Source: Comamonadaceae bacterium (lineage in GTDB: Bacteria; Pseudomonadota; Gammaproteobacteria; Burkholderiales; Burkholderiaceae_C). Taken from it: a DNA stretch of 64,000 nt. A program made the position numbers and the translations under genes. Below, piece after piece: positions 50,194-59,086 of the stretch (the first letter of the stretch is position 1; every line of letters starts with the position of its first letter). The notes beneath the pieces were generated by a model. It was not told the DNA's origin, did no database searches, and saw nothing but the letters and a program-made list of their open reading frames with translations. The stretch is taken from positions 62,001 through 126,000 of the forward strand of contig JAIXUC010000023.1 in assembly GCA_027483665.1 (NCBI GenBank), given 5' to 3'.

Positions 50194-51808
50194 CCCATCG
50201 GTACTGGTCGTGGGCGCGGGCGTGGGCGGGCTGGCCTGTGCCATCGATCTGGCGCGCCAGGGCGTCGGCGTGACGGTTCTGGACCGCGCCACCTGGCCTG
50301 GCGGCAAGATGCGCCAGGTACAGGTGGACGGCCAAGGCATCGACGCCGGCCCCACGGTTTTCACCATGCCTTGGGTGTTCGAACAATTGTTCGACGCAGC
50401 CGGCGACTCTTTTGAAGCACGCCTGCCCACGGTGCCCCTGCAGGTGCTGGCGCGCCATGCTTGGCGCAGCGGCGGCACGCTGGACTTGACCGCCGATGTC
50501 CAAGCCAGCGCCGAGTCCATCGGCGCGTTCAGTTCACCCGCAGAGGCGCGGCGATTTCTGGGGTTTTGCGACCAGGCACGCAAGGCTTACCAAGCACTCG
50601 AAGGGCCCTACATCCGGGCCCAGCGGCCAGACCTGCTGTCGCTGGCCTCTGCCCTCGGTCCCCGAGGTTTGGCAGTGCTGGCGGGTCTCGGGCCTTTCTT
50701 CAGCCTGTGGCGCAGCTTGGGCCGCCACTTTCACGACCCGCGGCTGCGTCAACTTTTTGGCCGCTACGCCACCTACTGCGGCGCATCGCCCTGGCAGGCA
50801 CCGGCCACGCTGATGCTCATAGCCCAGGTCGAGATGGACGGCGTCAAAAGCGTGCCGGGCGGCATGGCAGCGCTTGCTCACGCCATGGCCGACTTGGCCA
50901 CGCGGCGCGGGGCACAAGTGCGCCTGGGCTGCAGCGTGCGCCAATTGCTCCAGCGCGGCCAAGGCGGCCAAGCCAAAGTCTGCGGCGCCTTGCTGGACAA
51001 CGGCGAAACCTTGTGGGCAGACGCGGTGGTGTTTGCTGGCGACAGCGCGGCGCTGGCCGGTGGCTTGTTGGGTGATGCCGTCGCCAGCGCCGTGCCCCCC
51101 GTGCCCGCTACGCGGCGTTCTTTGTCGGCCCTCACCTGGGCGCTGCACGCGAGCAGCAGCGGCTTCGAGTTGGCGCGCCACAACGTGTTTTTCGAAGACG
51201 ACTACGCCCGTGAATTCCACGACATCTTCCAGGCCGGGCAACTGCCCAGTCAAGGCACGGTCTATGTTTGTGCGCAAGATCGACTGGACCACGGCTTGCA
51301 TAGCGGGCCCCAAACCAAGCCAGACACGGGCTTTTCGTCCAGTGATGTTTTTCAACCCCACGCGCTACCCAAGCCCAGCAGCGCCGAGCGCCTGCTGTGC
51401 CTGGTCAACGCACCGGCCAACGGCGACGCCGGTGGCCCATCGTCAAAGGAGATGCTGGCATGCGAACAACACAGCCTGGGGCTGATGCAAGCCTGTGGTC
51501 TGCAACTGCACTGGGAGCCACACCAAGCGCTGCGCACGGGGCCGGCTCAGTTCGACCAACTGTTTCCGGGCTCGGGCGGGGCGCTGTATGGCCAAGCCTC
51601 ACACGGATGGATGGCCTCGTTTCGCAGACCGGGGGCGCGCAGTCGGCTGCCGGGGCTTTATCTGGCGGGGGGCAGTGTGCACCCGGGGCCGGGGGTGCCG
51701 ATGGCGGCGCTGTCGGGCCGGCTCGCGGCCGCTTCGCTGATGGCCGACCGCGCTTTGACGAGCCGGTGGCACCGGGTGGTTATTCCTGGTGGTATGTCGA
51801 CGCCCTGA
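50186..51808 (+). CDS. crtD: 1-hydroxycarotenoid 3,4-desaturase CrtD
   Basis: CrtD desaturates 1-hydroxylated acyclic carotenoids (neurosporene/lycopene series) at C3-C4. The 540-residue protein starts at a TTG inside the crtA end, directly before the FAD motif VLVVGAGVGGLACAIDLAR and the PGGKMRQVQVDGQGIDAGPT stretch. The C-terminal FAD motif is LYLAGGSVHPGPGVPMAALS. It is somewhat longer than typical CrtD (about 500). The last 15-20 residues run past the usual end and overlap the conserved start of crtC in another frame. Confidence 0.9.
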   Translation: MASPSVLVVGAGVGGLACAIDLARQGVGVTVLDRATWPGGKMRQVQVDGQGIDAGPTVFTMPWVFEQLFDAAGDSFEARLPTVPLQVLARHAWRSGGTLDLTADVQASAESIGAFSSPAEARRFLGFCDQARKAYQALEGPYIRAQRPDLLSLASALGPRGLAVLAGLGPFFSLWRSLGRHFHDPRLRQLFGRYATYCGASPWQAPATLMLIAQVEMDGVKSVPGGMAALAHAMADLATRRGAQVRLGCSVRQLLQRGQGGQAKVCGALLDNGETLWADAVVFAGDSAALAGGLLGDAVASAVPPVPATRRSLSALTWALHASSSGFELARHNVFFEDDYAREFHDIFQAGQLPSQGTVYVCAQDRLDHGLHSGPQTKPDTGFSSSDVFQPHALPKPSSAERLLCLVNAPANGDAGGPSSKEMLACEQHSLGLMQACGLQLHWEPHQALRTGPAQFDQLFPGSGGALYGQASHGWMASFRRPGARSRLPGLYLAGGSVHPGPGVPMAALSGRLAAASLMADRALTSRWHRVVIPGGMSTP

Positions 51809-52674
51809 GCGACGATGGCCGCCATGGCTTGAGCATCATCGCTTTCGTGGGCAGCGTGTTCTCGCCCTACTACGCTTGGCAAAGAAGGCACAGCCCGGGC
51901 GACCCCGAGGACCATTGCGCCATGAATGTGGCGCTCTATGGTGCCGCCGGCAAACGCTGGACCATGACCGAGCGCGGCCGGCCCAGCACCGAGCGCGATG
52001 CCAGCCACCTGCGCGTTGGCCCCAGCCAAATCGCATGGGACGGCGAGCGCCTGCGCATCGACTTTGACGAGCGCGGCATCCCCTTGCCGCACCGCGTCAA
52101 AGGCAGCCTGGTGCTGCGCCCGCACGCGCTCAGCTCGCAAACCTGGGCACTCGACGACGCGGGCCGACACCTGTGGGGGCCGATCGCGGCGCGCGCCGAT
52201 ATCGAGGTGAACCTGCAACACCCAGCACAAGCCTGGCGCGGACAGGCCTATTTCGACGCCAATGCCGGCAACGAGCCCATCGAGCGGCCTTTTCAAAGCT
52301 GGGATTGGTCTCGCGCACACTTGGCTGATGGCAGCACAGGCGTTATCTATGACGTGCGCCAAAAGCACGGGCCAGACCGCGTGCTGGCACTGCGCCTGCG
52401 CCCTGACGGCAGCACCGAAACCTTTGAGCCATCAGCGCGCCAACGCCTGCCGGCCACCCGCCTGTGGCGCGTCGAGCGGAACCTGCGCAGCGAAGACGGC
52501 CTGGCCCGTGTGCAGCAAACCCTAGAAGACACGCCCTTCTACAGCCGCTCGGTCGTGCAGGCACACCTGCTGGGCGAGCCCGCGCTGACGGTCCACGAAA
52601 GCCTCGACGTACCCCGCCTGACATCGGGCATCGTTCAGGCGATGCTGCCTTGGCGGATGCCCAGGCGGCGCTGA
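51607..52674 (+). CDS. crtC: Carotenoid 1,2-hydratase CrtC (start uncertain)
   Basis: CrtC adds water to the C1-C2 double bond of neurosporene or lycopene. The conserved protein begins at PRFDEPVAPGGYSWWYVDAL and includes VGSVFSPYYAWQRRHSPGDP, CAMNVALYGAAGKRWTMTER, RPFQSWDWSRAHLADG and FYSRSVVQAHLLGEPA, ending PWRMPRRR. The frame has no ATG, GTG or TTG in the 100 bases before PRFDEP. The nearest ATG (51607) lies 202 bases inside crtD, and a GTG (51766) is within the conserved segment. The true start, or a frameshift in the crtD end, must be settled experimentally. From 51607 it would be 355 residues. Confidence 0.85.
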   Translation: MDGLVSQTGGAQSAAGALSGGGQCAPGAGGADGGAVGPARGRFADGRPRFDEPVAPGGYSWWYVDALSDDGRHGLSIIAFVGSVFSPYYAWQRRHSPGDPEDHCAMNVALYGAAGKRWTMTERGRPSTERDASHLRVGPSQIAWDGERLRIDFDERGIPLPHRVKGSLVLRPHALSSQTWALDDAGRHLWGPIAARADIEVNLQHPAQAWRGQAYFDANAGNEPIERPFQSWDWSRAHLADGSTGVIYDVRQKHGPDRVLALRLRPDGSTETFEPSARQRLPATRLWRVERNLRSEDGLARVQQTLEDTPFYSRSVVQAHLLGEPALTVHESLDVPRLTSGIVQAMLPWRMPRRR

Positions 52675-52696
52675 GCACTGCTGAAACCAAGGGCAA

Positions 52697-52710
52697 GGCG
52701 CGAGAGCGCC
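52697..52710. terminator. Possible hairpin between convergent crtC and crtB
   Basis: GGCGC-GAGA-GCGCC forms a perfect 5-base-pair stem with a tetraloop in the 75-base convergent gap. No T-run follows on either strand, so intrinsic termination is doubtful. Confidence 0.3.
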
Positions 52711-52749
52711 GATGTCGCCACACCGTAGCTATCGCACCTGAGCCGCACC

Positions 52750-53826
52750 TCAGCCGCGCAGCATCCGATTACGCTGCTCGAGACGCTCCAGAAGGTCGAT
52801 CACCCATTCCACACGCTCGCTGAGGGCGCGGTCTGGAATGGTCCACGGGGCTGGGCCGCAGGCCTCGACCAAGAACGCAATTTCTGCCTGGGGTGCCAGG
52901 CGCGCTCTTTGGCGGCGCGCGGGTTCTGGCCATTGGGGCAGTGCGGCTGACAGGCTGCCCAACATGAGGCCACGCTTGCGGCGGGCTGAGACCACGGCGC
53001 GGCGGCTGACGGAGTCCAGCCCGCTGCGCTCGATCTCGCGGCCAATTTCTGCATAGATGCTGGCTGCTGCTTGGATGGCCGGGCGGCAATCGCGCGGCAA
53101 TGCGGACAGGCCCAGCACGGCTTGTTCGTACAGGCGATCGGCCTCGCCCAGCAAACGCTGGACCACGCTGGCCAATGCCGCGCTGTGCTGGGGATTGGCC
53201 AACCAAGCGTCAGGGTCCAGTCCGGCTTCGCGCATCCATCGGCGCGGCAGGTAGAGGCGCCCGCGCGCTGCGTCTTCGCCGACGTCGCGGGCGATGTTGG
53301 TCAGCTGCATGGCCAGGCCCAGCTCACTGGCTCGGGCCAGCGCCCAAGGCTGGCGGGTGCCCAGGATGATCGCCATCATGGTGCCCACGGCCCCGGCCAC
53401 ACGCGCCGAGTAGGCATGCAGGTCGCTCAGGGTTTCGTAGGTGCGGCCTTGTGCGTCCCACCAAAAACCTTCCAGCAGCGCAGCCGGCAAAGCCATGGGA
53501 ATTTGGTGCTGCTGCACGACGATAGCGAGCGCCCGATCAGCTGGGTGGTCGTGCGCTCTGCCGTCGTAGATGGCGTGCAAGCGCTGTTGCAGACCTTCCA
53601 TGACATCAGGCGCGGCGTGCGGGTCGTCTACCGCGTCGTCAGCCGCACGGCAAAAGGCATACAGCGCGCAAGCCGGGTCGCGCATGCGCCTGGGCAAGGC
53701 ACGCGCCGCTGCAAAAAAACTCAGTGAGCCGCCACGCATGGAGGCCAGGCAGTCGCGCAGGTCGTGCGCAGGGTCCGCGCTGTGGGCGGCGCTGTGGCTG
53801 TTGTCGCTAGTTGGCTGCATAGGCAA
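52750..53826 (-). CDS. crtB: Phytoene synthase CrtB
   Basis: CrtB joins two geranylgeranyl diphosphates to phytoene, the entry to carotenoids. The 358-residue protein has a FAAARALPRRMRDPACALY start and the first Asp-rich motif FCRAADDAVDDPHA. The second Asp-rich motif is LAMQLTNIARDVGEDAARGR, followed by LYLPRRWMREAGLDPDA. It begins 3 bases after the crtI stop. A Pro/Arg-rich tail at the C-terminus is usual. Confidence 0.95.
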   Translation of the reverse strand: MPMQPTSDNSHSAAHSADPAHDLRDCLASMRGGSLSFFAAARALPRRMRDPACALYAFCRAADDAVDDPHAAPDVMEGLQQRLHAIYDGRAHDHPADRALAIVVQQHQIPMALPAALLEGFWWDAQGRTYETLSDLHAYSARVAGAVGTMMAIILGTRQPWALARASELGLAMQLTNIARDVGEDAARGRLYLPRRWMREAGLDPDAWLANPQHSAALASVVQRLLGEADRLYEQAVLGLSALPRDCRPAIQAAASIYAEIGREIERSGLDSVSRRAVVSARRKRGLMLGSLSAALPQWPEPARRQRARLAPQAEIAFLVEACGPAPWTIPDRALSERVEWVIDLLERLEQRNRMLRG

Positions 53827-53829
53827 ACC

Positions 53830-55380
53830 TCAAACCCAAGCGTGGGCCGCTGGTAGGACGCTGTCGAGTGCCTTGGCAGAAGACAGCACCCCCGGAATGC
53901 CAGCGCCCGGGTGGGTGCTGGCACCCACCATGTAGAGCGCGTCGACGTCTTCGCTGCGGTTGTGCGGGCGAAACCAGGCGCTTTGCAGCAGCACCGGCTC
54001 CAGCCCGAAGGCAGCACCTTTGAAGGACAAGAGACGTTCTTTGAAATCCAGGGGCGTGAGCGTGCGGCTGCTGACGATGTGCTGGCCCAGCTCGGGCAAC
54101 ACGGTTTGCTCCAGCGTGCGCTGAATGGCTTGGCGGTAGGGTTCACCATGGGCTTGCCAGTCGGTGCCGCTGTCGAGGTGCGGCACGGGCGCCAGCACAT
54201 AAAAGCAATCGTGCCCGGCTGGGGCCATGGAGGGGTCTGAGGCGCTGGGGCGGTGCAAATAAAGGCTGTAGTCCTTGGCCAGCACGTGGCGCTCGAAGAT
54301 GTCGTCGAGCAACTCGCGGTAGCGCGGGCCTAGCACCATCATGTGGTGCGGCACATCGTCGTACACGCGGTTGGTGCCGAAGTACCACACGAACAAGCTC
54401 ATCGAGTAGCGGCCCCGCTCGATGCGGGCATTGCTCCAGTGCGGTCGGTGCGCGCTGTCCACCAAGTTGCGGTAAGTCCAAGCGGTGTCGGCGTTGGAGA
54501 CCACCAGGTCGCAGGCGATGTGCTCGCCGCTGGCCAGCGTGACGCCTGTTGCGCGAGCACGGCCACCGCCCTTGCGTTCAGTGGTGATCTGGCGCACTTC
54601 AGCGTTGCAGCGCAAGCGTCCGCCGCGCTGCGCAATCAGACCCACCAGACCGCGCACCAGCTCGCCCGTGCCGCCCATGGCCCAGTGCACTCCGTAGCGG
54701 CGCTCCAGCGAGGTGATAAGGCTGTAGACGCAGGTGACAGCAAAAGGGTTGCCGCCAATCAGCAGCGGATGAAAGCTCATGACGATGCGCAGCTTGGGGT
54801 TGCGCAAGTGGCTGCTGGCCATGCGGTAGATGCTGCGCCAAGCGCGCATCTTCATCATGGCGGGCACTGCAGCCAACAAATCGGCGATGCTGTCGAACGC
54901 CTTCCAGCTCAAACCTTCAAAGCCCAGTTGGTAGCACTTCTCGGCTTCTTTGAGGAAGTTCTCGAAACCTTGCACATCCTCCGGTGAAAACCGAGCCACC
55001 TCGCGGCGCATCCCTTCGGGGTTGCTGTTGTAGTCAAACCAAGTGCCGTCGTCGAAGCGGATGCGATAGAACGGGTCCAGCGGTTTCAAGGTGACGTCCT
55101 GTTCCATGCGCCGCCCACACAAGGCCCAGAGTTCCTCAAGCAAGAAAGGGGCCGTGATGATGGTGGGGCCAGCGTCAAAGGTGAAGCCATCTTGACGGTG
55201 CACATAAGCACGGCCGCCGGGGGCGTCCAGCTTCTCGAGCACTTGAACGTCATAGCCCTTGGCCAACAGGCGAATGGCAGCCGCCAGACCGCCAAAGCCG
55301 CTGCCAATGACGACAGCCCGCGGTTGGCGCGGACCCAAGCCAGCGCTGGGCATGGGTCTGGATTCATGCGATTGGTACAT
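53830..55380 (-). CDS. crtI: Phytoene desaturase CrtI
   Basis: CrtI desaturates phytoene to neurosporene or lycopene. From the ATG at 55380 it has 516 residues. The FAD motif RAVVIGSGFGGLAAAIRLLA is followed by LDAPGGRAYVHRQDGFTFDA. The core is clear (FRIRFDD-type segment as YRIRFDDGTWFDYNSNPEG, SLFVWYFGTNRVYDD). The C-terminal signature is YMVGASTHPGAGIPGVLSSA. The ATG is supported by an AAAGGG-like site. Whether it makes three or four desaturations cannot be read from sequence; it decides the spheroidene versus spirilloxanthin branch. Confidence 0.96.
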   Translation of the reverse strand: MYQSHESRPMPSAGLGPRQPRAVVIGSGFGGLAAAIRLLAKGYDVQVLEKLDAPGGRAYVHRQDGFTFDAGPTIITAPFLLEELWALCGRRMEQDVTLKPLDPFYRIRFDDGTWFDYNSNPEGMRREVARFSPEDVQGFENFLKEAEKCYQLGFEGLSWKAFDSIADLLAAVPAMMKMRAWRSIYRMASSHLRNPKLRIVMSFHPLLIGGNPFAVTCVYSLITSLERRYGVHWAMGGTGELVRGLVGLIAQRGGRLRCNAEVRQITTERKGGGRARATGVTLASGEHIACDLVVSNADTAWTYRNLVDSAHRPHWSNARIERGRYSMSLFVWYFGTNRVYDDVPHHMMVLGPRYRELLDDIFERHVLAKDYSLYLHRPSASDPSMAPAGHDCFYVLAPVPHLDSGTDWQAHGEPYRQAIQRTLEQTVLPELGQHIVSSRTLTPLDFKERLLSFKGAAFGLEPVLLQSAWFRPHNRSEDVDALYMVGASTHPGAGIPGVLSSAKALDSVLPAAHAWV

Positions 55381-55483
55381 CGGTGCCCTTTGTACGTGCG
55401 CCCACCGGCCCCACTGCCAAACCTCGGCTGCGGGCCGGCACCGAGCGGCCCAGGATGGGGCCACGGCAGGGCTTGCGGCAAAG

Positions 55484-55515
55484 TGTAAACTTTAATTGAC
55501 GGTCTGTGGCGTCAA
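55484..55515. promoter_or_regulatory. crtI / bchG divergent promoter: PpsR-like box and palindrome
   Basis: TGTAAACTTTAATTGACG at 55484-55501 matches the TGT-N12-ACA PpsR consensus except for the last base. It overlaps the perfect palindrome TTGACG-N8-CGTCAA at 55496-55515. The interval lies between the divergent crtI (55380) and bchG (55532) starts, so one protein could control both. Confidence 0.5.
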
Positions 55516-55531
55516 TGCCAGAATCATTCGC

Positions 55532-56443
55532 ATGTCCAGTCAAACCATCGCATCGCTGCCAGCACGCCCCAGCTTGCGCGTTGTGGCGGAATACCTCAAG
55601 CCAGTCACTTGGTTCCCACCGATGTGGGCGTTCGCTTGCGGCGCAGTGGCTTCAGGTCAGAGTCTGCTATCTAACTGGGTCATTCTGTTGGTAGGCGTGC
55701 TGCTGGCCGGGCCTTTGGTCTGCGCCACCAGCCAAGCGGTGAACGACTGGTACGACCGCGAGGTCGACGCCATCAACGAGCCGCAGCGGCCCATCCCCTC
55801 GGGCCGCATGCCGGGCATGTGGGGCTTGTACATCGCCATCGGTTGGACCGTGTTGTCGCTGCTGGTGGCGGCTTCTTTGGGTATCTGGGGCTTTGCAGCA
55901 GCAGCCATCGGGCTGGCGCTGGCCTGGGCTTATAGCGCCCCACCCCTGCGCCTCAAGCGCAACGGCTGGTGGGGCTGCGCCGCCTGCGGGCTCAGTTACG
56001 AAGGCTTGGCTTGGGCCACGGGCGCCGCCGTGATGGCTGGCGGCGTCATGCCCGATGCCCGCAGCCTCATGCTGGCCGGGCTCTACAGCGTGGGCGCCTT
56101 GGGGATCATGGCTCTCAACGATTTCAAGGCCATAGAGGGCGACCGGCGCATGGGCATCGGCTCGCTGCCAGTGCGCCTGGGGGTGACCAGTGCAGCCTGG
56201 GTGTCCTGCGCTTTCATGCTGGCACCGCAGTTCGTGGTGGTCGGCCTGCTGATGAGTTGGGATGCGCCTTGGCACGCGCTGGCCGTGGTCGGGCTGATGG
56301 TGGGGCAGGCCGTGTTGATGGCCTGGTTCATTGCCCAACCGGTGGCCCGTGCCCTTTATTACAGCGGCTTTGGCGTGCCGCTCTTCGTGGCCGGCATGAT
56401 GGTCAGCGCCTTCGGGCTACGCGGTCTCGGGGGTGGCGTGTGA
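55532..56443 (+). CDS. bchG: Bacteriochlorophyll synthase BchG
   Basis: BchG attaches the prenyl tail to bacteriochlorophyllide a in the membrane. The 303-residue UbiA-type prenyltransferase starts at the ATG 55532 and has LKPVTWFPPMWAFACGAVAS and the Asp-rich motif SQAVNDWYDREVDAINEPQR, followed by PIPSGRMPGM. The second motif is in GIMALNDFKAIEGDRRMGI. About eight membrane segments are visible. Its stop overlaps the GTG of the next gene. Confidence 0.96.
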   Translation: MSSQTIASLPARPSLRVVAEYLKPVTWFPPMWAFACGAVASGQSLLSNWVILLVGVLLAGPLVCATSQAVNDWYDREVDAINEPQRPIPSGRMPGMWGLYIAIGWTVLSLLVAASLGIWGFAAAAIGLALAWAYSAPPLRLKRNGWWGCAACGLSYEGLAWATGAAVMAGGVMPDARSLMLAGLYSVGALGIMALNDFKAIEGDRRMGIGSLPVRLGVTSAAWVSCAFMLAPQFVVVGLLMSWDAPWHALAVVGLMVGQAVLMAWFIAQPVARALYYSGFGVPLFVAGMMVSAFGLRGLGGGV

Positions 56444-57861
56444 GTGCCGCGCCTGCACTGGGCTGGGTGGGCGTTGCCCGACTGGGCTTGGTGCAAGCCA
56501 GCATCGGTGCCGTGGTGGTCATGACCACGTCCACGCTGAATCGGGTGATGGTGGTGGAGTTGGCGCTGCCGGCGCTCATCCCCGGCGTCTTGGTGGCCTT
56601 GCATTACTTGGTGCAGCTGGTGCGCCCACGCATGGGTTTTGGCTCTGACGTCGGCGGGCGCAGTACCCCCTGGATCATTGGCGGCATGGCCACACTGGCC
56701 TTGGGCGGGTTGCTGGCGGCCGTGGCCACGGCATGGGCTGGTACTGAACGCGCATACGGCCTGGCACTCGCCGTGCTGGCCTTTGTGATGATTGGAGTGG
56801 GCGTCAGCGCCAGTGGCACCTCGTTGCTGGTGCTGCTGGCCAAGCGGGTGGTGGCTGAGCGCCGGGCAGCCGCCGCCACGCTGGTGTGGCTGATGATGAT
56901 CGTGGGCTTCGCCATCACCGCAGGCACGGCGGGCAGCCTGCTCGACCCCTACTCACCGGAACGGCTGGTGGCAGTCAGCGCCGGTGTGAGCACGCTGGCC
57001 TTGTTGCTGACGGTGGCGGCGCTGTTCCGGTTGGAGCCGCGGGTGATGCAGCCCGGAGCTGCGCAGCAAGCCACCCCCATTGCAAACGCCGCGCAGGCAT
57101 CTGGCACAGCGAACGCCTTCCAAGTCTCGACCAAACCCCGCTTTCGCGAGGCCTTTGCCCAAGTCTGGGCCGAGGCGGACGCGCGGCGCTTCTCGGTGTT
57201 TGTGTTCATCTCCATGTTGGCCTACAGCTCGCAAGACCTGATCTTGGAGCCCTTTGCCGGCTCGGTCTTTGCCATGACCCCAGGCGAATCCACCCGCCTG
57301 TCGGGCTTGCAGCATGGCGGCGTGTTGGTCGGCATGCTGCTGGTGGCCGCCGCTGGCAGCGGTTGGCTGGGCGCGCGCGCGCGCAGCCTGCGTGCCTGGG
57401 CCGTGGGCGGCTGTCTGGCCTCGGCCCTGGCGCTATGCCTGCTGGTGCCCGCAGGTCTTGGTGGCCATGTGCTGCAACTCAAGGCCACAGTCTTCGCTTT
57501 GGGCGTGGCCAACGGCGCGTTTTCCATCGCCGCCATCAGCACCATGATGCGCCTCGCAGGCCAAGGTCAAAGCGGTCGCGAGGGCGTGCGCATGGGCCTA
57601 TGGGGTGCGGCGCAGGCGTTGGCTTTTGGCCTAGGCGGACTGGTCGGCACCGGCGCCAGCGACTTGGCCCACTGGGTGCTGGCCACCTCACAAACAGCTT
57701 ACAGCGCAGTGTTCCTTTTGGAGGCAGTGCTGTTCGTCGTGTCGGCGCTGCTGGCTTGGCGGGTGCGCGAGCCCACCAGCACCCCTCAACCATTTCCCAA
57801 GACCGAAGCTGCCCGTTCTGGCAGTGGTCTGCCACAGCCCGTGGCACTTGAAGCAAGGTGA
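56440..57861 (+). CDS. BCD-family MFS protein (PucC-like), bchG-bchP linked
   Basis: This 473-residue twelve-helix membrane protein is a paralogue of LhaA in the PucC/BCD family, which is linked to light-harvesting complex assembly and bacteriochlorophyll handling. Shared blocks include TTSTLNRVMVVELALPALIP, PRMGFGSDVGGRSTPWIIGG and SSQDLILEPFAGSVFAMTPG. Its place between bchG and bchP is the standard context of the BCD gene (orf428 type) in purple bacteria. The GTG overlaps the bchG stop (GTGA). A linker near residue 210 (AAQQATPIANAAQASG) is low-complexity. Confidence 0.88.
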   Translation: MSAAPALGWVGVARLGLVQASIGAVVVMTTSTLNRVMVVELALPALIPGVLVALHYLVQLVRPRMGFGSDVGGRSTPWIIGGMATLALGGLLAAVATAWAGTERAYGLALAVLAFVMIGVGVSASGTSLLVLLAKRVVAERRAAAATLVWLMMIVGFAITAGTAGSLLDPYSPERLVAVSAGVSTLALLLTVAALFRLEPRVMQPGAAQQATPIANAAQASGTANAFQVSTKPRFREAFAQVWAEADARRFSVFVFISMLAYSSQDLILEPFAGSVFAMTPGESTRLSGLQHGGVLVGMLLVAAAGSGWLGARARSLRAWAVGGCLASALALCLLVPAGLGGHVLQLKATVFALGVANGAFSIAAISTMMRLAGQGQSGREGVRMGLWGAAQALAFGLGGLVGTGASDLAHWVLATSQTAYSAVFLLEAVLFVVSALLAWRVREPTSTPQPFPKTEAARSGSGLPQPVALEAR

Positions 57862-57865
57862 AACC

Positions 57866-59086
57866 ATGAACGCAATCTCGACCTATGACGTGGTGGTGAT
57901 TGGCGGCGGCCCCTCCGGTGCCACCGCCGCAGACGACCTGGCGCGCCAGGGCCACTCGGTGCTGCTGCTGGACCGTGCCGGACGCACGAAGCCCTGTGGT
58001 GGCGCCATTCCGCCCAGGCTCATCAAAGACTTCGACATCCCAGACCACTTGCTGGTGGCCCATGCCCGCGCCGCCCGCATGATCTCGCCCAGCGACCAGA
58101 AGGTGGATATGCCCATCGAGGGTGGCTTTGTCGGCATGGTCACCCGCGACAGCTTTGACGAATTTCTGCGCGAGCGCGCCGCCAGCCACGGCGCGCACCG
58201 CCGCGTGGGCACCTTCACCGAACTCAGCCGTGATGCCGATGGCACGAGCGTCGTGCACTACAACGCCAGACCCAATGGCACCAGCCGGGCCACGGGTGAT
58301 TCCTCGGGCACACCCACGCGCGTGCGGGCGCGCGCTGTGATCGGCTGCGACGGCGCGCGCTCTGAAGTGGCGCGCTTGGCCATCCCAGACGCGCACAAAA
58401 CCCGCTACGTGTTCGCCTACCACGAGATCCTGCGCAAGCCAGAAAACCCCGGCCCCGACTACGACCCGGACCGCTGCGACGTGTATTACCGAGGCACTTT
58501 GTCGCCCGACTTCTACGGCTGGGTCTTTCCGCACGGGGACACCTTGAGCGTCGGTACGGGCAGCGCCGACAAGGGCTTTTCCTTGCGCGGCGCGGTGGGC
58601 GACTTGCGCCAAGCCGCTGGCCTGGGCAACGCCGAGGTGCTGCGCCGAGAAGGCGCACCCATTCCCATGAAACCGCTGCCGCACTGGGACAACGGCCGCG
58701 ACATCGTGGTGGCAGGCGATGCAGCCGGCGTGGTCGCCCCAGCCTCTGGCGAAGGCATCTACTACGCCATGGCTTGTGGACGCATGGCCGCAGACGCCAT
58801 CCACACCTTCTTGGAAACCGGCGATGCACGCGTGCTGCGCCGCCCACGCAAGCAGTTCATGAAAGAGCACGGCCTGGTGTTCTGGGTGCTGGGCATCATG
58901 CAGTTGTTCTGGTACAGCAACGACAAGCGCCGCGAGCGCTTCGTGAGCATCTGCCGTGACAAAGACGTGCAAAAGCTCACCTTCGACTCCTACATGAACA
59001 AAAAGCTCGAGCGCAAGCGCCCGATGGCGCACGTGCGCATCTTCTTCAAGGACATGGCGCACCTGCTGGGTCTGGCGCGGGTTTAG
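57866..59086 (+). CDS. bchP: Geranylgeranyl reductase BchP
   Basis: BchP reduces the geranylgeranyl tail of bacteriochlorophyll a to phytyl. The 406-residue flavoprotein starts DVVVIGGGPSGATAADDLAR (FAD-binding), followed by GRTKPCGGAIPPRLIKDFD. The later FAD motif is VVAGDAAGVVAPASGEGIYY, and the C-terminal helix contains LVFWVLGIMQLFWYSNDKRR. The TAG stop at 59084-59086 is also the first three bases of the terminal inverted repeat of the 217 bp element. Confidence 0.95.
   Translation: MNAISTYDVVVIGGGPSGATAADDLARQGHSVLLLDRAGRTKPCGGAIPPRLIKDFDIPDHLLVAHARAARMISPSDQKVDMPIEGGFVGMVTRDSFDEFLRERAASHGAHRRVGTFTELSRDADGTSVVHYNARPNGTSRATGDSSGTPTRVRARAVIGCDGARSEVARLAIPDAHKTRYVFAYHEILRKPENPGPDYDPDRCDVYYRGTLSPDFYGWVFPHGDTLSVGTGSADKGFSLRGAVGDLRQAAGLGNAEVLRREGAPIPMKPLPHWDNGRDIVVAGDAAGVVAPASGEGIYYAMACGRMAADAIHTFLETGDARVLRRPRKQFMKEHGLVFWVLGIMQLFWYSNDKRRERFVSICRDKDVQKLTFDSYMNKKLERKRPMAHVRIFFKDMAHLLGLARV

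Noticed and set aside
51397-51606. Open frame upstream of crtC that could extend the protein to 425 residues
   Set aside because: It runs entirely inside crtD in another frame and its translation is low-complexity Gly/Ala/Arg. The crtD frame there is clearly the conserved one.
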